Source: SZUA-365 sp964635845 (lineage in GTDB: Bacteria > Bacteroidota > Ignavibacteria > SZUA-365). From it: a stretch of DNA of 64,000 bases. The DNA is taken from the NCBI GenBank assembly GCA_964635845.1, contig CAZWNO010000004.1:18482-82481 (forward strand). The letters run 5' to 3'. Shown here one piece after another: positions 26,144 through 33,962 of the stretch (position 1 is its first letter; each line of letters begins with the position of its first letter). The notes beneath the pieces are model-generated. The model had not been told where the DNA came from. It saw only the letters and a list, made by a program, of their open reading frames with translations, and searched no databases. The translations under genes and the position numbers were made by a program.

Positions 26144-27319
26144 ATGGTGCTTTTCGACGTGTATCCGCGGTATGACATCGAACTCGTTCGCGGCGAGGAC
26201 GTCTGGGTGTGGGACGCCGCGGGCACGCGGTATCTCGACGCGTACGGAGGCCATGCGGTGATATCCATCGGACACGCGCATCCGCATTTCACCGGGCGCG
26301 TCGCGGAACAGCTGCGCCTGCTGCCGTTTTACAGCAACGCGTTCCGGAACACACTGCAGGAGGAATACGCGCGGCAGCTGGGGACGTCCTGCGGATATCC
26401 GGAATACCAGCTCTTTTTATGCAATTCAGGGGCCGAGGCCAACGAGAATGCGCTCAAGCTGGCGTCGTTTCACACCGGGCGCGGAGCCGTGCTCGCATTT
26501 CGCGGCGCGTTCCACGGACGCACGTCCGGCGCCGTCGCGGTCACGGATAATTCCTCGATCCGCGCGCGCTTCAACGAGAGTCATGCGGTCGTGTTCGCGC
26601 CGCTCAACGACATCGGCGCGCTGCGGGAAGCATTCGCGCATCACCAATTCGCCGCCGCGATCATCGAAGGCATCCAGGGCGTCGCCGGCATCAGGGAAGC
26701 GGAGGATCACTTCCTCCGCGAGCTGCGCGCGTTGTGCACCGCGCAGGGCAGCGTGCTGATCCTGGACGAGGTGCAGTCGGGATTCGGACGCAGCGGACGG
26801 TTTTTCGCCCATCAGCAATCCGGCGTCGCGGCAGACATCGTCACGATGGCGAAGGGCATGGGCAACGGGTTCCCCGTTGCGGGACTGCTGATCGCACCGG
26901 AGCTGCGCCCGAAGCACGGTCTGCTCGGGACGACCTTCGGCGGCGGACATCTGGCGTGCGCGGCGGCGCTGGCCGTCGTCGAAGTGCTGCGGCGGCAATC
27001 CCTGCAGCAGAATGCGGCGGAAACCGGCGCATGGCTGCGGCAGCGGCTCGCCGCAATCGAAGGCATCGCCGAAGTGCGCGGCCGTGGATTGATGCTGGGC
27101 TTCGATACCGATACTCCCGCGAAGGAACTGCGCCTGCGGCTGCTGCATGATCACGGGGTGCTTGCGGGCGGCGGTGGCGGTCCGTCCACGGTGCGGCTGC
27201 TGCCCCCGCTGACGCTCGACATCGAACGGGCTGCAATGATTGCCGATGCGGTGGAAGCGGCGCTGCAAGGCCTGCATGAACGTCCGGTCACAACGCACAC
27301 ACAAGGAAACGCGGCATGA
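26144..27319 (+). CDS. argD: Acetylornithine (succinylornithine) aminotransferase
   Basis: 391-residue class-III aminotransferase. The PLP lysine is K237 in TMAKGMGNGFPVAG; LCNSGAEANENALKLA, FHGRTSGA and LILDEVQSGFGRSG are intact. It transfers the amino group from glutamate to acyl-glutamate semialdehyde, making acyl-ornithine. Its stop overlaps the argF' start (ATGA at 27316). Confidence 0.94.
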   Translation: MVLFDVYPRYDIELVRGEDVWVWDAAGTRYLDAYGGHAVISIGHAHPHFTGRVAEQLRLLPFYSNAFRNTLQEEYARQLGTSCGYPEYQLFLCNSGAEANENALKLASFHTGRGAVLAFRGAFHGRTSGAVAVTDNSSIRARFNESHAVVFAPLNDIGALREAFAHHQFAAAIIEGIQGVAGIREAEDHFLRELRALCTAQGSVLILDEVQSGFGRSGRFFAHQQSGVAADIVTMAKGMGNGFPVAGLLIAPELRPKHGLLGTTFGGGHLACAAALAVVEVLRRQSLQQNAAETGAWLRQRLAAIEGIAEVRGRGLMLGFDTDTPAKELRLRLLHDHGVLAGGGGGPSTVRLLPPLTLDIERAAMIADAVEAALQGLHERPVTTHTQGNAA

Positions 27320-28263
27320 AAAAGTTTTTATCCGTTCACGACGCAGGGGATCTCGCGGGGCTGATCGCCGAGGCGCGGGCGCACAAGGCCGATCCCTTTG
27401 CATGCGAGCAGCTCGGGCGCCGGCGCACGCTCGGACTGGTCTTCTTCAACGCCAGCCTGCGCACGCGGCTCAGCACGCAGCGTGCGGCGCAGAATCTCGG
27501 CATGAACGTGATTGTGCTCAACACGGGCCAGGATGCCTGGCAGCTCGAGTTCGCCGACAGCACGATGATGGACGGCGGCAGTGCCGAACACATCCGCGAA
27601 GCGGCGGGCGTGCTGGGCGAGTACTGTGACATCATCGGCGTGCGCGCGTTTCCCGCGCTGAAGGATCGCGAAGCCGACGAACGCGAAGAGGTGATCTCGG
27701 CCTTCGTCCGGTTCAGCGGCAGGCCGGTGCTGAGCCTCGAATCCACCACGCGCCATCCCCTGCAGTCCCTCGCGGATTGTGTCACGGTGGACGAACTGTG
27801 TCCCGTCGCTCGCCCGAAAGTGGTGCTCACCTGGGCGCCGCACCCGCGCGCGCTTCCGCAGGCCGTGCCGAATTCCTTCGTCGAATGGATGCGCGCGATG
27901 GACGTGAACCTCGTCGTGTCGCACCCGCTGGGGTACGAGCTGTCGCCGGCATTCATGAAGGACACGGTGGTGGAGTACGACCAGTCCGCGGCCTTCGAAG
28001 GCGCGCATTTCATCTATGCGAAAAACTGGTCCAGCTATCGCGAGTATGGACAGATCCTCCGGAACGACGCGGAGTGGATGGTCACTGCGGGCAAAATGGC
28101 GGCCACGGCGGATGCGAAATTCATGCACTGCCTGCCGGTGCGGCGGAATATCGTCGTGGAGGATGCCGTGCTCGACGGTCCCTCCTCGGTCGTGCTGCGG
28201 CAGGCGGGTAACCGCATCTGGTCCGCGCAGGCGGTGCTGCGGCGCATGCTGGAGGCGCTGTAG
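27316..28263 (+). CDS. argF': N-succinyl-/N-acetylornithine carbamoyltransferase
   Basis: 315 residues. The carbamoyl-phosphate loop is FFNASLRTRLSTQ, with the L-R-T-R variant typical of acyl-ornithine transcarbamylases rather than the S-T-R-T of ordinary OTCase. The following NLGMNVIVLNTGQDAWQLEF with TMMDGGSAEHIREAAGVL closely resembles the Bacteroides SOTCase. MHCLPVRRNIVVEDAVLDG is the C-terminal substrate loop. Operon context (argD before, argB after, deacylase argE later) fits carbamoylation before deacylation. Whether the acyl group is succinyl or acetyl cannot be decided by eye. Confidence 0.9.
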   Translation: MKKFLSVHDAGDLAGLIAEARAHKADPFACEQLGRRRTLGLVFFNASLRTRLSTQRAAQNLGMNVIVLNTGQDAWQLEFADSTMMDGGSAEHIREAAGVLGEYCDIIGVRAFPALKDREADEREEVISAFVRFSGRPVLSLESTTRHPLQSLADCVTVDELCPVARPKVVLTWAPHPRALPQAVPNSFVEWMRAMDVNLVVSHPLGYELSPAFMKDTVVEYDQSAAFEGAHFIYAKNWSSYREYGQILRNDAEWMVTAGKMAATADAKFMHCLPVRRNIVVEDAVLDGPSSVVLRQAGNRIWSAQAVLRRMLEAL

Positions 28264-28266
28264 CGT

Positions 28267-29052
28267 ATGAGCGCGCACACCGCGACCGTCGTCAAGTTCG
28301 GCGGACGCCTGCTCGAGGATGCGGGCCGCCGTCGCACGGCACTCGAAGGGTTTTCCTGCCTGTCCGGTCCGCGCGTGCTCGTGCACGGCGGGGGACAGGC
28401 CGCGAGCGCGCTTGGCGAACGGCTCGGTGTCGCGCCGCGCATCGTCGATGGAAGAAGAATAACGGACCGGGAAACCCTTGATATCGTCACCATGGTGTAC
28501 GGCGGACTGGTGAACCGGTCGATCGTGGCGGAACTGCAGGCGCTTCGCTGCAACGCCTGCGGCGTCGCGGGAGCCGATTACGACATGCTGCGCGCCGGGC
28601 GGCGGCCCGTGCGCGAGATCGATTACGGCCATGTCGGAGACATCACGCGCGTCAACGCGGATGTGTTGCAGAGGCTGCTGGAGCAGGGGATCGTTCCGGT
28701 GATCGCTCCCCTGACGCACGACGGAGCCGGCGGACTGCTGAACACCAATGCCGATACCATCGCCGCGGCCGTGGCCGCGACGCTCTCCGCATCGCTGGCG
28801 GTCACGCTCGTGTACTGCTTCGATCGCCCGGGCGTGAGCGGAGAGGGAGGCAGGACGCTCGATCGGATCACCCCGGATACGGCAGGGGAACTGCGGGCGC
28901 GCGGAGTTATCTCGTCCGGCATGCTGCCGAAGCTGGAATCCGCTTTCTCGGCGAAGCGCGCCGGTGCCGCGCGTGTCATGCTCTGCGGCATCGGGCAGCT
29001 CGTGCCGGCCGCGGAGGGACATAAGGATGCAGGAACGGAGGTCTGCCTGTGA
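28267..29052 (+). CDS. argB: N-acetylglutamate kinase
   Basis: 261-residue amino-acid kinase fold. VVKFGGRLLED, VLVHGGGQAASALGERLGV, NTNADTIAAAVAATL and a terminal GISSGM-like VISSGMLPKLESAFSAKRAGA mark ArgB. It phosphorylates acyl-glutamate at the gamma-carboxyl. It lacks the N-terminal helix of arginine-inhibited hexameric ArgB enzymes, so it may not be feedback inhibited by arginine, which would fit control at the promoter. It starts 3 bp after argF' and its stop overlaps the GTG of argE. Confidence 0.93.
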   Translation: MSAHTATVVKFGGRLLEDAGRRRTALEGFSCLSGPRVLVHGGGQAASALGERLGVAPRIVDGRRITDRETLDIVTMVYGGLVNRSIVAELQALRCNACGVAGADYDMLRAGRRPVREIDYGHVGDITRVNADVLQRLLEQGIVPVIAPLTHDGAGGLLNTNADTIAAAVAATLSASLAVTLVYCFDRPGVSGEGGRTLDRITPDTAGELRARGVISSGMLPKLESAFSAKRAGAARVMLCGIGQLVPAAEGHKDAGTEVCL

Positions 29053-30113
29053 GCACGCTCTCCGAGGCGATCGCGCTGCTGGCCGATCTGATCCGCACGC
29101 CCTCGTTCAGCCGCGAGGAACAGGCGACCGCGGATCTGCTGGCGCAGTGGCTTCAGGCGCGCGGCGCGACCGTGCATCGGAAGGGGAACAATCTCTGGAC
29201 ATTCGGAAAGGCATTCGACGCGGAGGCGCCGACCGTCATGCTCTGTTCGCATCATGACACGGTACGTCCCGTGGCGTCGTGGCAGCGCGATCCCTTCGAT
29301 CCGCTCATCGTGGACGGACGAATCGTCGGACTGGGCAGCAATGATGCGGGCGGCTGCGTTGCAGCGCTCTGCGGCACGTTCCTCTCACTGCATGAACGCC
29401 GGGATCTTCCTTTCAACCTGCTGCTCGTACTCAGCGCCGAGGAGGAAATCGCGGGCGATGGCGGCGTGGCGAGCGTGATGGACGAGGTCGGTCCTGTCGA
29501 ACTCGCGATCATCGGCGAACCGACGGAGATGCAGCTGGCTGTCGCGGAGAAAGGCCTGCTCGTTCTGGACTGCGTCGCGCACGGCATCGCCGGACATGCG
29601 GCGCGTTCGACCGGCGTCAACGCCATCAGTGTCGCGATGCGCGACATCGACTGGATCGAACGGTATTCCTTTCCGCTGCAATCGGCGCGGCTGGGCCAGG
29701 TGAAGATGACCGTCACCCAGATCGAAGCGGGGACGCAGCACAATGTCGTTCCGGACCGCTGCCGCTTCGTGGTCGATGTGCGCGTCACCGAGCGCTACAC
29801 GCACGAGGAAATCCTCGCGACGCTGCGGGAGCATCTGCACTCGGATGTACAGCCACGCTCCATGCGGCTGCGTCCTTCCGCGATACCTGACAATCATCCC
29901 ATCGTGCAGGCGGCCGCGGGGATGGGACTCGCGTGCTTCGGTTCGCCGACCATGTCGGATCAGGCGCTGCTCAGTGTCCCCTCGGTGAAAATCGGACCCG
30001 GGCGCTCGGAGCGCTCGCACACCGCCGGGGAATTCATCACCCTCGAGGAACTCGAACACGGACTGCGGATCTATCACGAACTCATTCAACGATATGCGGA
30101 GCTGCGGAGATGA
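29049..30113 (+). CDS. argE: M20 family acyl-ornithine/acyl-citrulline deacylase
   Basis: 354 residues, GTG start overlapping the argB stop (GTGA). M20 metallopeptidase with zinc ligands in MLCSHHDTVRPV (His-x-Asp), GSNDAGGCVAAL, and the catalytic Glu in LSAEEEIAGDGG, plus IGEPTEM and GHAARSTGVNAI. In this operon it should remove the acyl group from acyl-citrulline or acyl-ornithine. Its stop overlaps argH by 4 bp. Confidence 0.92.
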   Translation: MSTLSEAIALLADLIRTPSFSREEQATADLLAQWLQARGATVHRKGNNLWTFGKAFDAEAPTVMLCSHHDTVRPVASWQRDPFDPLIVDGRIVGLGSNDAGGCVAALCGTFLSLHERRDLPFNLLLVLSAEEEIAGDGGVASVMDEVGPVELAIIGEPTEMQLAVAEKGLLVLDCVAHGIAGHAARSTGVNAISVAMRDIDWIERYSFPLQSARLGQVKMTVTQIEAGTQHNVVPDRCRFVVDVRVTERYTHEEILATLREHLHSDVQPRSMRLRPSAIPDNHPIVQAAAGMGLACFGSPTMSDQALLSVPSVKIGPGRSERSHTAGEFITLEELEHGLRIYHELIQRYAELRR

Positions 30114-31453
30114 AACTCTGGGATAAGGGCGGCAAGACCGACGAAAGGATCCATCGCTTCACCGTGGGCCGCGATCCTGCATTCGATCTGCAGCTCGCCG
30201 AATACGACGTGCTCGGTTCCCTGGCCCACGCACGCATGCTTCAGGAGTGCGGAATACTGAGCGGCGAAGTGTGGCGCGCCGTCGAAGCCGGGCTGCAGTC
30301 CATCTACCGCGCGATCGCGGACGGGACCTTCGTCATCGAGGACGGGATCGAGGATGTGCATTCGCAGATCGAGCTGCTGCTCACGCGCGGCGCGGGCGAG
30401 GCGGGGAAGAGCATCCATGCCGCGCGCTCGCGCAACGATCAGGTGCTGCTCGACCTGAAGCTGTATCTCCGCGATCGCATACGCGACATCGTCGGCGAGG
30501 TCGCCCTGCTGGCCGGCGAGCTGCTCGACCGCAGCGACCGCCACGCGGCGGTCATGCTGCCCGGGTACACGCACGGACAGGCGGCGATGCCGTCGTCGTT
30601 CGGCCTGTGGTTCGCCGCGCATGCCGAGAGTCTCGCGGAGGACCTCATCCCGCTCCATGCGGCGTACCGTATCGCCGACCGCAATCCTCTCGGATCCGCG
30701 GCGGGATATGGATCCTCGTTCCCGATCGACCGCGACCGCACGACCGCGCTGCTCGGCTTCGAGGCGATGCATGTGAATGCGATCGATGCGCAGCTGAGCC
30801 GCGGAAAGACCGAGCGCATCGCGGCGCAGGGCTTATCCTCCGTGGCGGCATCGCTCGCGCGCTTCGCCGCCGATGTGTGCATGTATGTCTCGGGAAACCA
30901 TGGATTTCTCCGTCTCCGCGAGGAAATCACGACGGGATCGAGCATCATGCCGCACAAGCGCAATCCCGACGTCTTCGAACTGATCCGCGCGCGCTGCAAC
31001 CGCATACAGGCCGTGCCGGGCGACATCGCGATGAGCATGATCAATCTCCCATCGGGATACCATCGCGACCTGCAGATCATCAAGGAACTGCTGTTCCCCG
31101 CCATTGAGGAACTGCGCGACTGCCTGCGCATCGCGCGCCACGCCCTCGCGTTCCTCGAAGTGACGGAGGGATTGCTCGACGATCCGCGCTATCGGGACAT
31201 CTTCAGCGTCGACGCCATCCAGCAGTGCATGGCCGGCGGAATGACATTCCGCGATGCGTACCGCGAAGTCGCGGCGAGTCTGCAGGATGGAAGCTTCACG
31301 ATTCCGGAGTCGCCGGGGTCCACCCATCAGGGCAGTCCGGGCTATCTCTGCAACGACCGCATCCGCGCGATGCTTTCGGATGAGGTCGCCCGATTCCCCT
31401 TCGCACGCCGCGACGAGGCCTTCCGTACGCTGCTGACGCCAGCCACCTGCTGA
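30110..31453 (+). CDS. argH: Argininosuccinate lyase
   Basis: 447 residues from ATG 30110, which overlaps the argE stop (ATGA). Fumarase/aspartase superfamily: opening LWDKGGKTDERIHRFTVG, HAARSRNDQVLLDLKLYLRD, and the mobile signature loop GSSIMPHKRNPDVFEL with the catalytic Ser. It cleaves argininosuccinate to arginine and fumarate, ending the pathway. The final codons and the stop lie inside the first unit of a 17-bp tandem repeat (31444-31511), so the C-terminus TCtail (PATC) may vary between strains. Confidence 0.95.
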   Translation: MKLWDKGGKTDERIHRFTVGRDPAFDLQLAEYDVLGSLAHARMLQECGILSGEVWRAVEAGLQSIYRAIADGTFVIEDGIEDVHSQIELLLTRGAGEAGKSIHAARSRNDQVLLDLKLYLRDRIRDIVGEVALLAGELLDRSDRHAAVMLPGYTHGQAAMPSSFGLWFAAHAESLAEDLIPLHAAYRIADRNPLGSAAGYGSSFPIDRDRTTALLGFEAMHVNAIDAQLSRGKTERIAAQGLSSVAASLARFAADVCMYVSGNHGFLRLREEITTGSSIMPHKRNPDVFELIRARCNRIQAVPGDIAMSMINLPSGYHRDLQIIKELLFPAIEELRDCLRIARHALAFLEVTEGLLDDPRYRDIFSVDAIQQCMAGGMTFRDAYREVAASLQDGSFTIPESPGSTHQGSPGYLCNDRIRAMLSDEVARFPFARRDEAFRTLLTPATC

Positions 31454-31511
31454 TGCCTCGCACCTGCCGATGCCTCGCACCTGCTGATGCCTGGCGTCTG
31501 CTGATGTCTGG
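31444..31511. repeat. 17-bp tandem repeat spanning the argH stop, four units
   Basis: Four 17-bp units of CACCTGCTGATGCCTCG. The argH TGA (31451-31453) is in unit 1 and a TGA recurs at the same phase in units 3 and 4. Confidence 0.9.
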
Positions 31512-31585
31512 CGCCTGGATGGTCGCGAGTCATGTGCCGCCATAGCCTGCGCGGTGACAGGGAACCCGACCTCGCCCATCGAGAG

Positions 31586-31611
31586 CGGATATTTGGGAAA
31601 ATTCGGATATT
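31586..31611. repeat. Direct repeat CGGATATT upstream of a secreted protein gene
   Basis: CGGATATT at 31586 and again at 31604, 18 bp apart. The CGGATA core equals the half-site of the palindromes at 22963 and 38333, but here both copies point the same way. Confidence 0.5.
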
Positions 31612-31687
31612 GCGTCGGAACAACGGCAATCACTTCAGGTATACCGATGCTGGGCTGTTGCTTTCGCATTTCACTTTCGAGGATTGC

Positions 31688-32176
31688 ATGCGGCGATTCA
31701 TTCACACACTGACCCTGCTGTTCTTCATCGCTTCGACCGGGTGGAGCCAGACATACAGCGGCATCATCACCGGCGAGTATGTCCGCCGCCACTTCAAGCT
31801 CAAGGCTGGCGAGGTGGTGAAATTCGAGGAGTTCAAGACGAAGACTTTTCCGACCGCCACCGTGGTCTGGGGAAAACCCGACAGGGGCGACGAGATGCGC
31901 ATCAAGGCCGGGGTGGCGCCGGCGGGCAGCAAGTTGATGGTGGTCTTCACCGAGATCAAGTCGGAAAAGGAATTCGACCGCGTGCTCGGAACCTACAAGG
32001 ACGGAGAGCCGGTCAAGGGAGTCGGCCGCAAAGCCGTCTGGTCGGAGAAGTGGAAGCAGCTGACCGTGCTGCTCTCGCCCAGACTCCTGATTCATGTGCA
32101 TCTCGATAACCCCGGCACGACGAACCTGAAAGCTTCGCTCGTCGCCGTGGCGAGGGACATCGACAGGAAGCTCTGA
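31688..32176 (+). CDS. Small secreted protein of unknown function
   Basis: 162 residues from ATG 31688. A signal peptide is clear (MRRFIHTLTLLFFIASTGWSQ). The mature domain is basic with alternating strands (YSGIITGEYVRRHFKLKAGEVV, KQLTVLLSPRLLIHVHL) and no cysteines. It has no T9SS sorting domain, so it is probably periplasmic. No family recognised. It precedes the DUF2318 cluster but is separated by 340 bp that include a promoter-like signal, so it may be a separate unit. Confidence 0.75.
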   Translation: MRRFIHTLTLLFFIASTGWSQTYSGIITGEYVRRHFKLKAGEVVKFEEFKTKTFPTATVVWGKPDRGDEMRIKAGVAPAGSKLMVVFTEIKSEKEFDRVLGTYKDGEPVKGVGRKAVWSEKWKQLTVLLSPRLLIHVHLDNPGTTNLKASLVAVARDIDRKL

Positions 32177-32516
32177 TCCCGGCTTCTCGCCGGCGGACAG
32201 GTCCGGAGCCGGCGCATGATTCTCCTCGATTGACGGGTCCAAACTCTTGATATTCTGAAACTTTGCATGTAGTTTTCACGCGCACCCATCGGACGACCTC
32301 CAAATGGAAAATAAGATCGTCCGCCCCATCCTCGCCTGAATCAACACGCACCTTCGCCGCCTCGCTTCCGGGGCCGATACGCACATCCGGAACAGATCCA
32401 TTTCTCGAGGATCGCTTCCCTCGGTGTCCATTCGCCATGGACTGAGCAGCATGTACCGGGCAGATCCGCTGCCCGCCGTATCCGTGATCCACACCCGCCA
32501 TTTCCGGAGTAATTTT
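32177..32516 (+). promoter_or_regulatory. Intergenic region with candidate promoter for the DUF2318 cluster
   Basis: No gene is supported. TTG (32247-32249), a 20-bp spacer and TAGTTTTC (32270-32277) match the Bacteroidota -33/-7 pattern in all but the last base. This would give a leader of roughly 230 nt before the start at 32517. Confidence 0.4.
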
Positions 32517-33269
32517 ATGGACAATATCCTCAATCCGCCGTATCGCAGTGAAGCGATGCGGTTCCAGACCGCCCGAACGCCGCGGCGCGGAGGTCTTGCG
32601 ATCCTGATGTCCCTGCTTCTGCTGATCTCGACGAATGCGGGCGCGCAGACGGTGTCCCATCCGGCGGCCGAGATCACGACGGCGGCGAAGCATTACACCT
32701 ATGTGCACATGCTCTCCGCGACAGAGAAAAAGGATATCGAATACATCATTGTCCGCGCCTCGGACGGTGAGATCAAGACGGTCTTCAACGCCTGCGACGT
32801 CTGCTACCTTGCGGACAAAGGGTATTCGCAAAGCGGCAGCGATCTCCGCTGCAACAATTGCGGCAACCGGTTCGCCATCGACACGCTCGGCGGGAAGAAC
32901 ACGGCCGGCACCTGCCACCCCGGCTACCTGCCGCACCGCATCGAGGGCGATCAGGTCGTGATCGACGTCGCCGACCTCATTGTCGGCGCCTATTATTTCA
33001 AGACGCAGACCGTGACCGGCATCGGTGTGCGGGAGGAGGCTCCGGCCGCATTTTCCATCCTGCAGAATCGGCAGGAACTGACGGTAATCCTGCCCGGCAG
33101 CGGGCACCGCGAGTTCCGCATCTTTTCGATCAACGGACAGCTCCGCAGATCCTTCACCGACGCATCCCGCGTCGTGAGGATTCCCCTGCAGGGCATGATC
33201 CCGGGTGCGTATGTGCTCGCCGTCGTCGATGCGGCGACGATGAATTCGAAAGTGTTTCTGGTCCATTGA
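32517..33269 (+). CDS. Secreted DUF2318 Cys-rich protein with T9SS-like C-terminus
   Basis: 250 residues from ATG 32517 (GGAG 7 nt upstream); an earlier ATG at 32424 would add residues before the signal peptide. After the signal peptide (ILMSLLLLISTNAGAQ) comes a DUF2318 domain: VRASDGEIKTVFNACDVC, GYSQSGSDLRCNNCGNRF and TAGTCHP, with cysteines 93, 96, 112, 115 and 133. DUF2318 occurs in membrane proteins linked to iron/copper transport (FTR1-associated) and probably binds metal. The last 75 residues (LTVILPGSGHREFRIFSINGQ, IPGAYVLAVVD) resemble a T9SS type-A domain. A surface-exported DUF2318 is unusual. A lipoprotein and a barrel-HMA protein follow. Confidence 0.8.
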   Translation: MDNILNPPYRSEAMRFQTARTPRRGGLAILMSLLLLISTNAGAQTVSHPAAEITTAAKHYTYVHMLSATEKKDIEYIIVRASDGEIKTVFNACDVCYLADKGYSQSGSDLRCNNCGNRFAIDTLGGKNTAGTCHPGYLPHRIEGDQVVIDVADLIVGAYYFKTQTVTGIGVREEAPAAFSILQNRQELTVILPGSGHREFRIFSINGQLRRSFTDASRVVRIPLQGMIPGAYVLAVVDAATMNSKVFLVH

Positions 33270-33304
33270 CACATTCACCGCAGTCCCCATTCACGCGAGG
33301 CAAT

Positions 33305-33940
33305 ATGAAATCGCAATTGCTCCTCCTTTCCTCTTTATTTCTAATCCTTCTCGGCTGCTCCGAGGAAAGCACGAATCCGAATACCGACGCCGAGACGAGT
33401 GTCCCGGAAATCCGGAGCCTGACTGCGGAGAAGACGCAGATCCTCTATGGCGGACAGGACCCGGCGGTCATCACCTGCGATGCGACAGGCGGCAACCTGA
33501 CCTATGTATGGGAAGTCGATCTCGGCGACATCATCCCGATGAATGCCTCCCGCTCGAAAGTGAGCTTCAACGGCAGCGCCTGCTGTGTGGGGGAGAAAGT
33601 GATCACCTGCACTGTGTCGAATGCGAAGGGCAGCGCGTCCAGGTCCATCGTCATCACCATTCTCGAGGTCGTCAATCCGCCCGAGATCATCGCACTCGAG
33701 GCCGACAGGACGGAAATCCATGAAGGGGAGGCCGCTTCCCTCGTCTGCTACGCGATCGGGGGGAACCTGAAGTACGCGTGGGCGAGCGACTGCGGCGCGC
33801 TGACCATCGATGCGAACGACAACTCGAAGGCGACGATGGCCGCCACGGCGGAATGCAGGGGAACGCGCACGGTCACCTGCACCGTCTCCAATGAAAAGGG
33901 GACGGACGTGAAGACGATGCAGATCTCGATTGCGGATTGA
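33305..33940 (+). CDS. Lipoprotein with two Ig/PKD-like domains
   Basis: 211 residues with lipobox LLG-Cys18. Two similar domains of about 90 residues follow (PEIRSLTAEKTQILYGGQ and PEIIALEADRTEIHEGE starts; ITCDATGGNLTYVWEVD and LVCYAIGGNLKYAWASD; ITCTVSNAKGSASRSI and VTCTVSNEKGTDVKTM), each with a conserved Cys pair, as in PKD/Ig-like adhesive modules. It is probably anchored in the outer membrane. It lies between the DUF2318 gene (36 bp) and the barrel-HMA gene (22 bp), so it is most likely in their operon; role in the cluster unknown. Confidence 0.82.
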   Translation: MKSQLLLLSSLFLILLGCSEESTNPNTDAETSVPEIRSLTAEKTQILYGGQDPAVITCDATGGNLTYVWEVDLGDIIPMNASRSKVSFNGSACCVGEKVITCTVSNAKGSASRSIVITILEVVNPPEIIALEADRTEIHEGEAASLVCYAIGGNLKYAWASDCGALTIDANDNSKATMAATAECRGTRTVTCTVSNEKGTDVKTMQISIAD

Positions 33941-33962
33941 TCGAATAAAGGAGCGCCCTATC

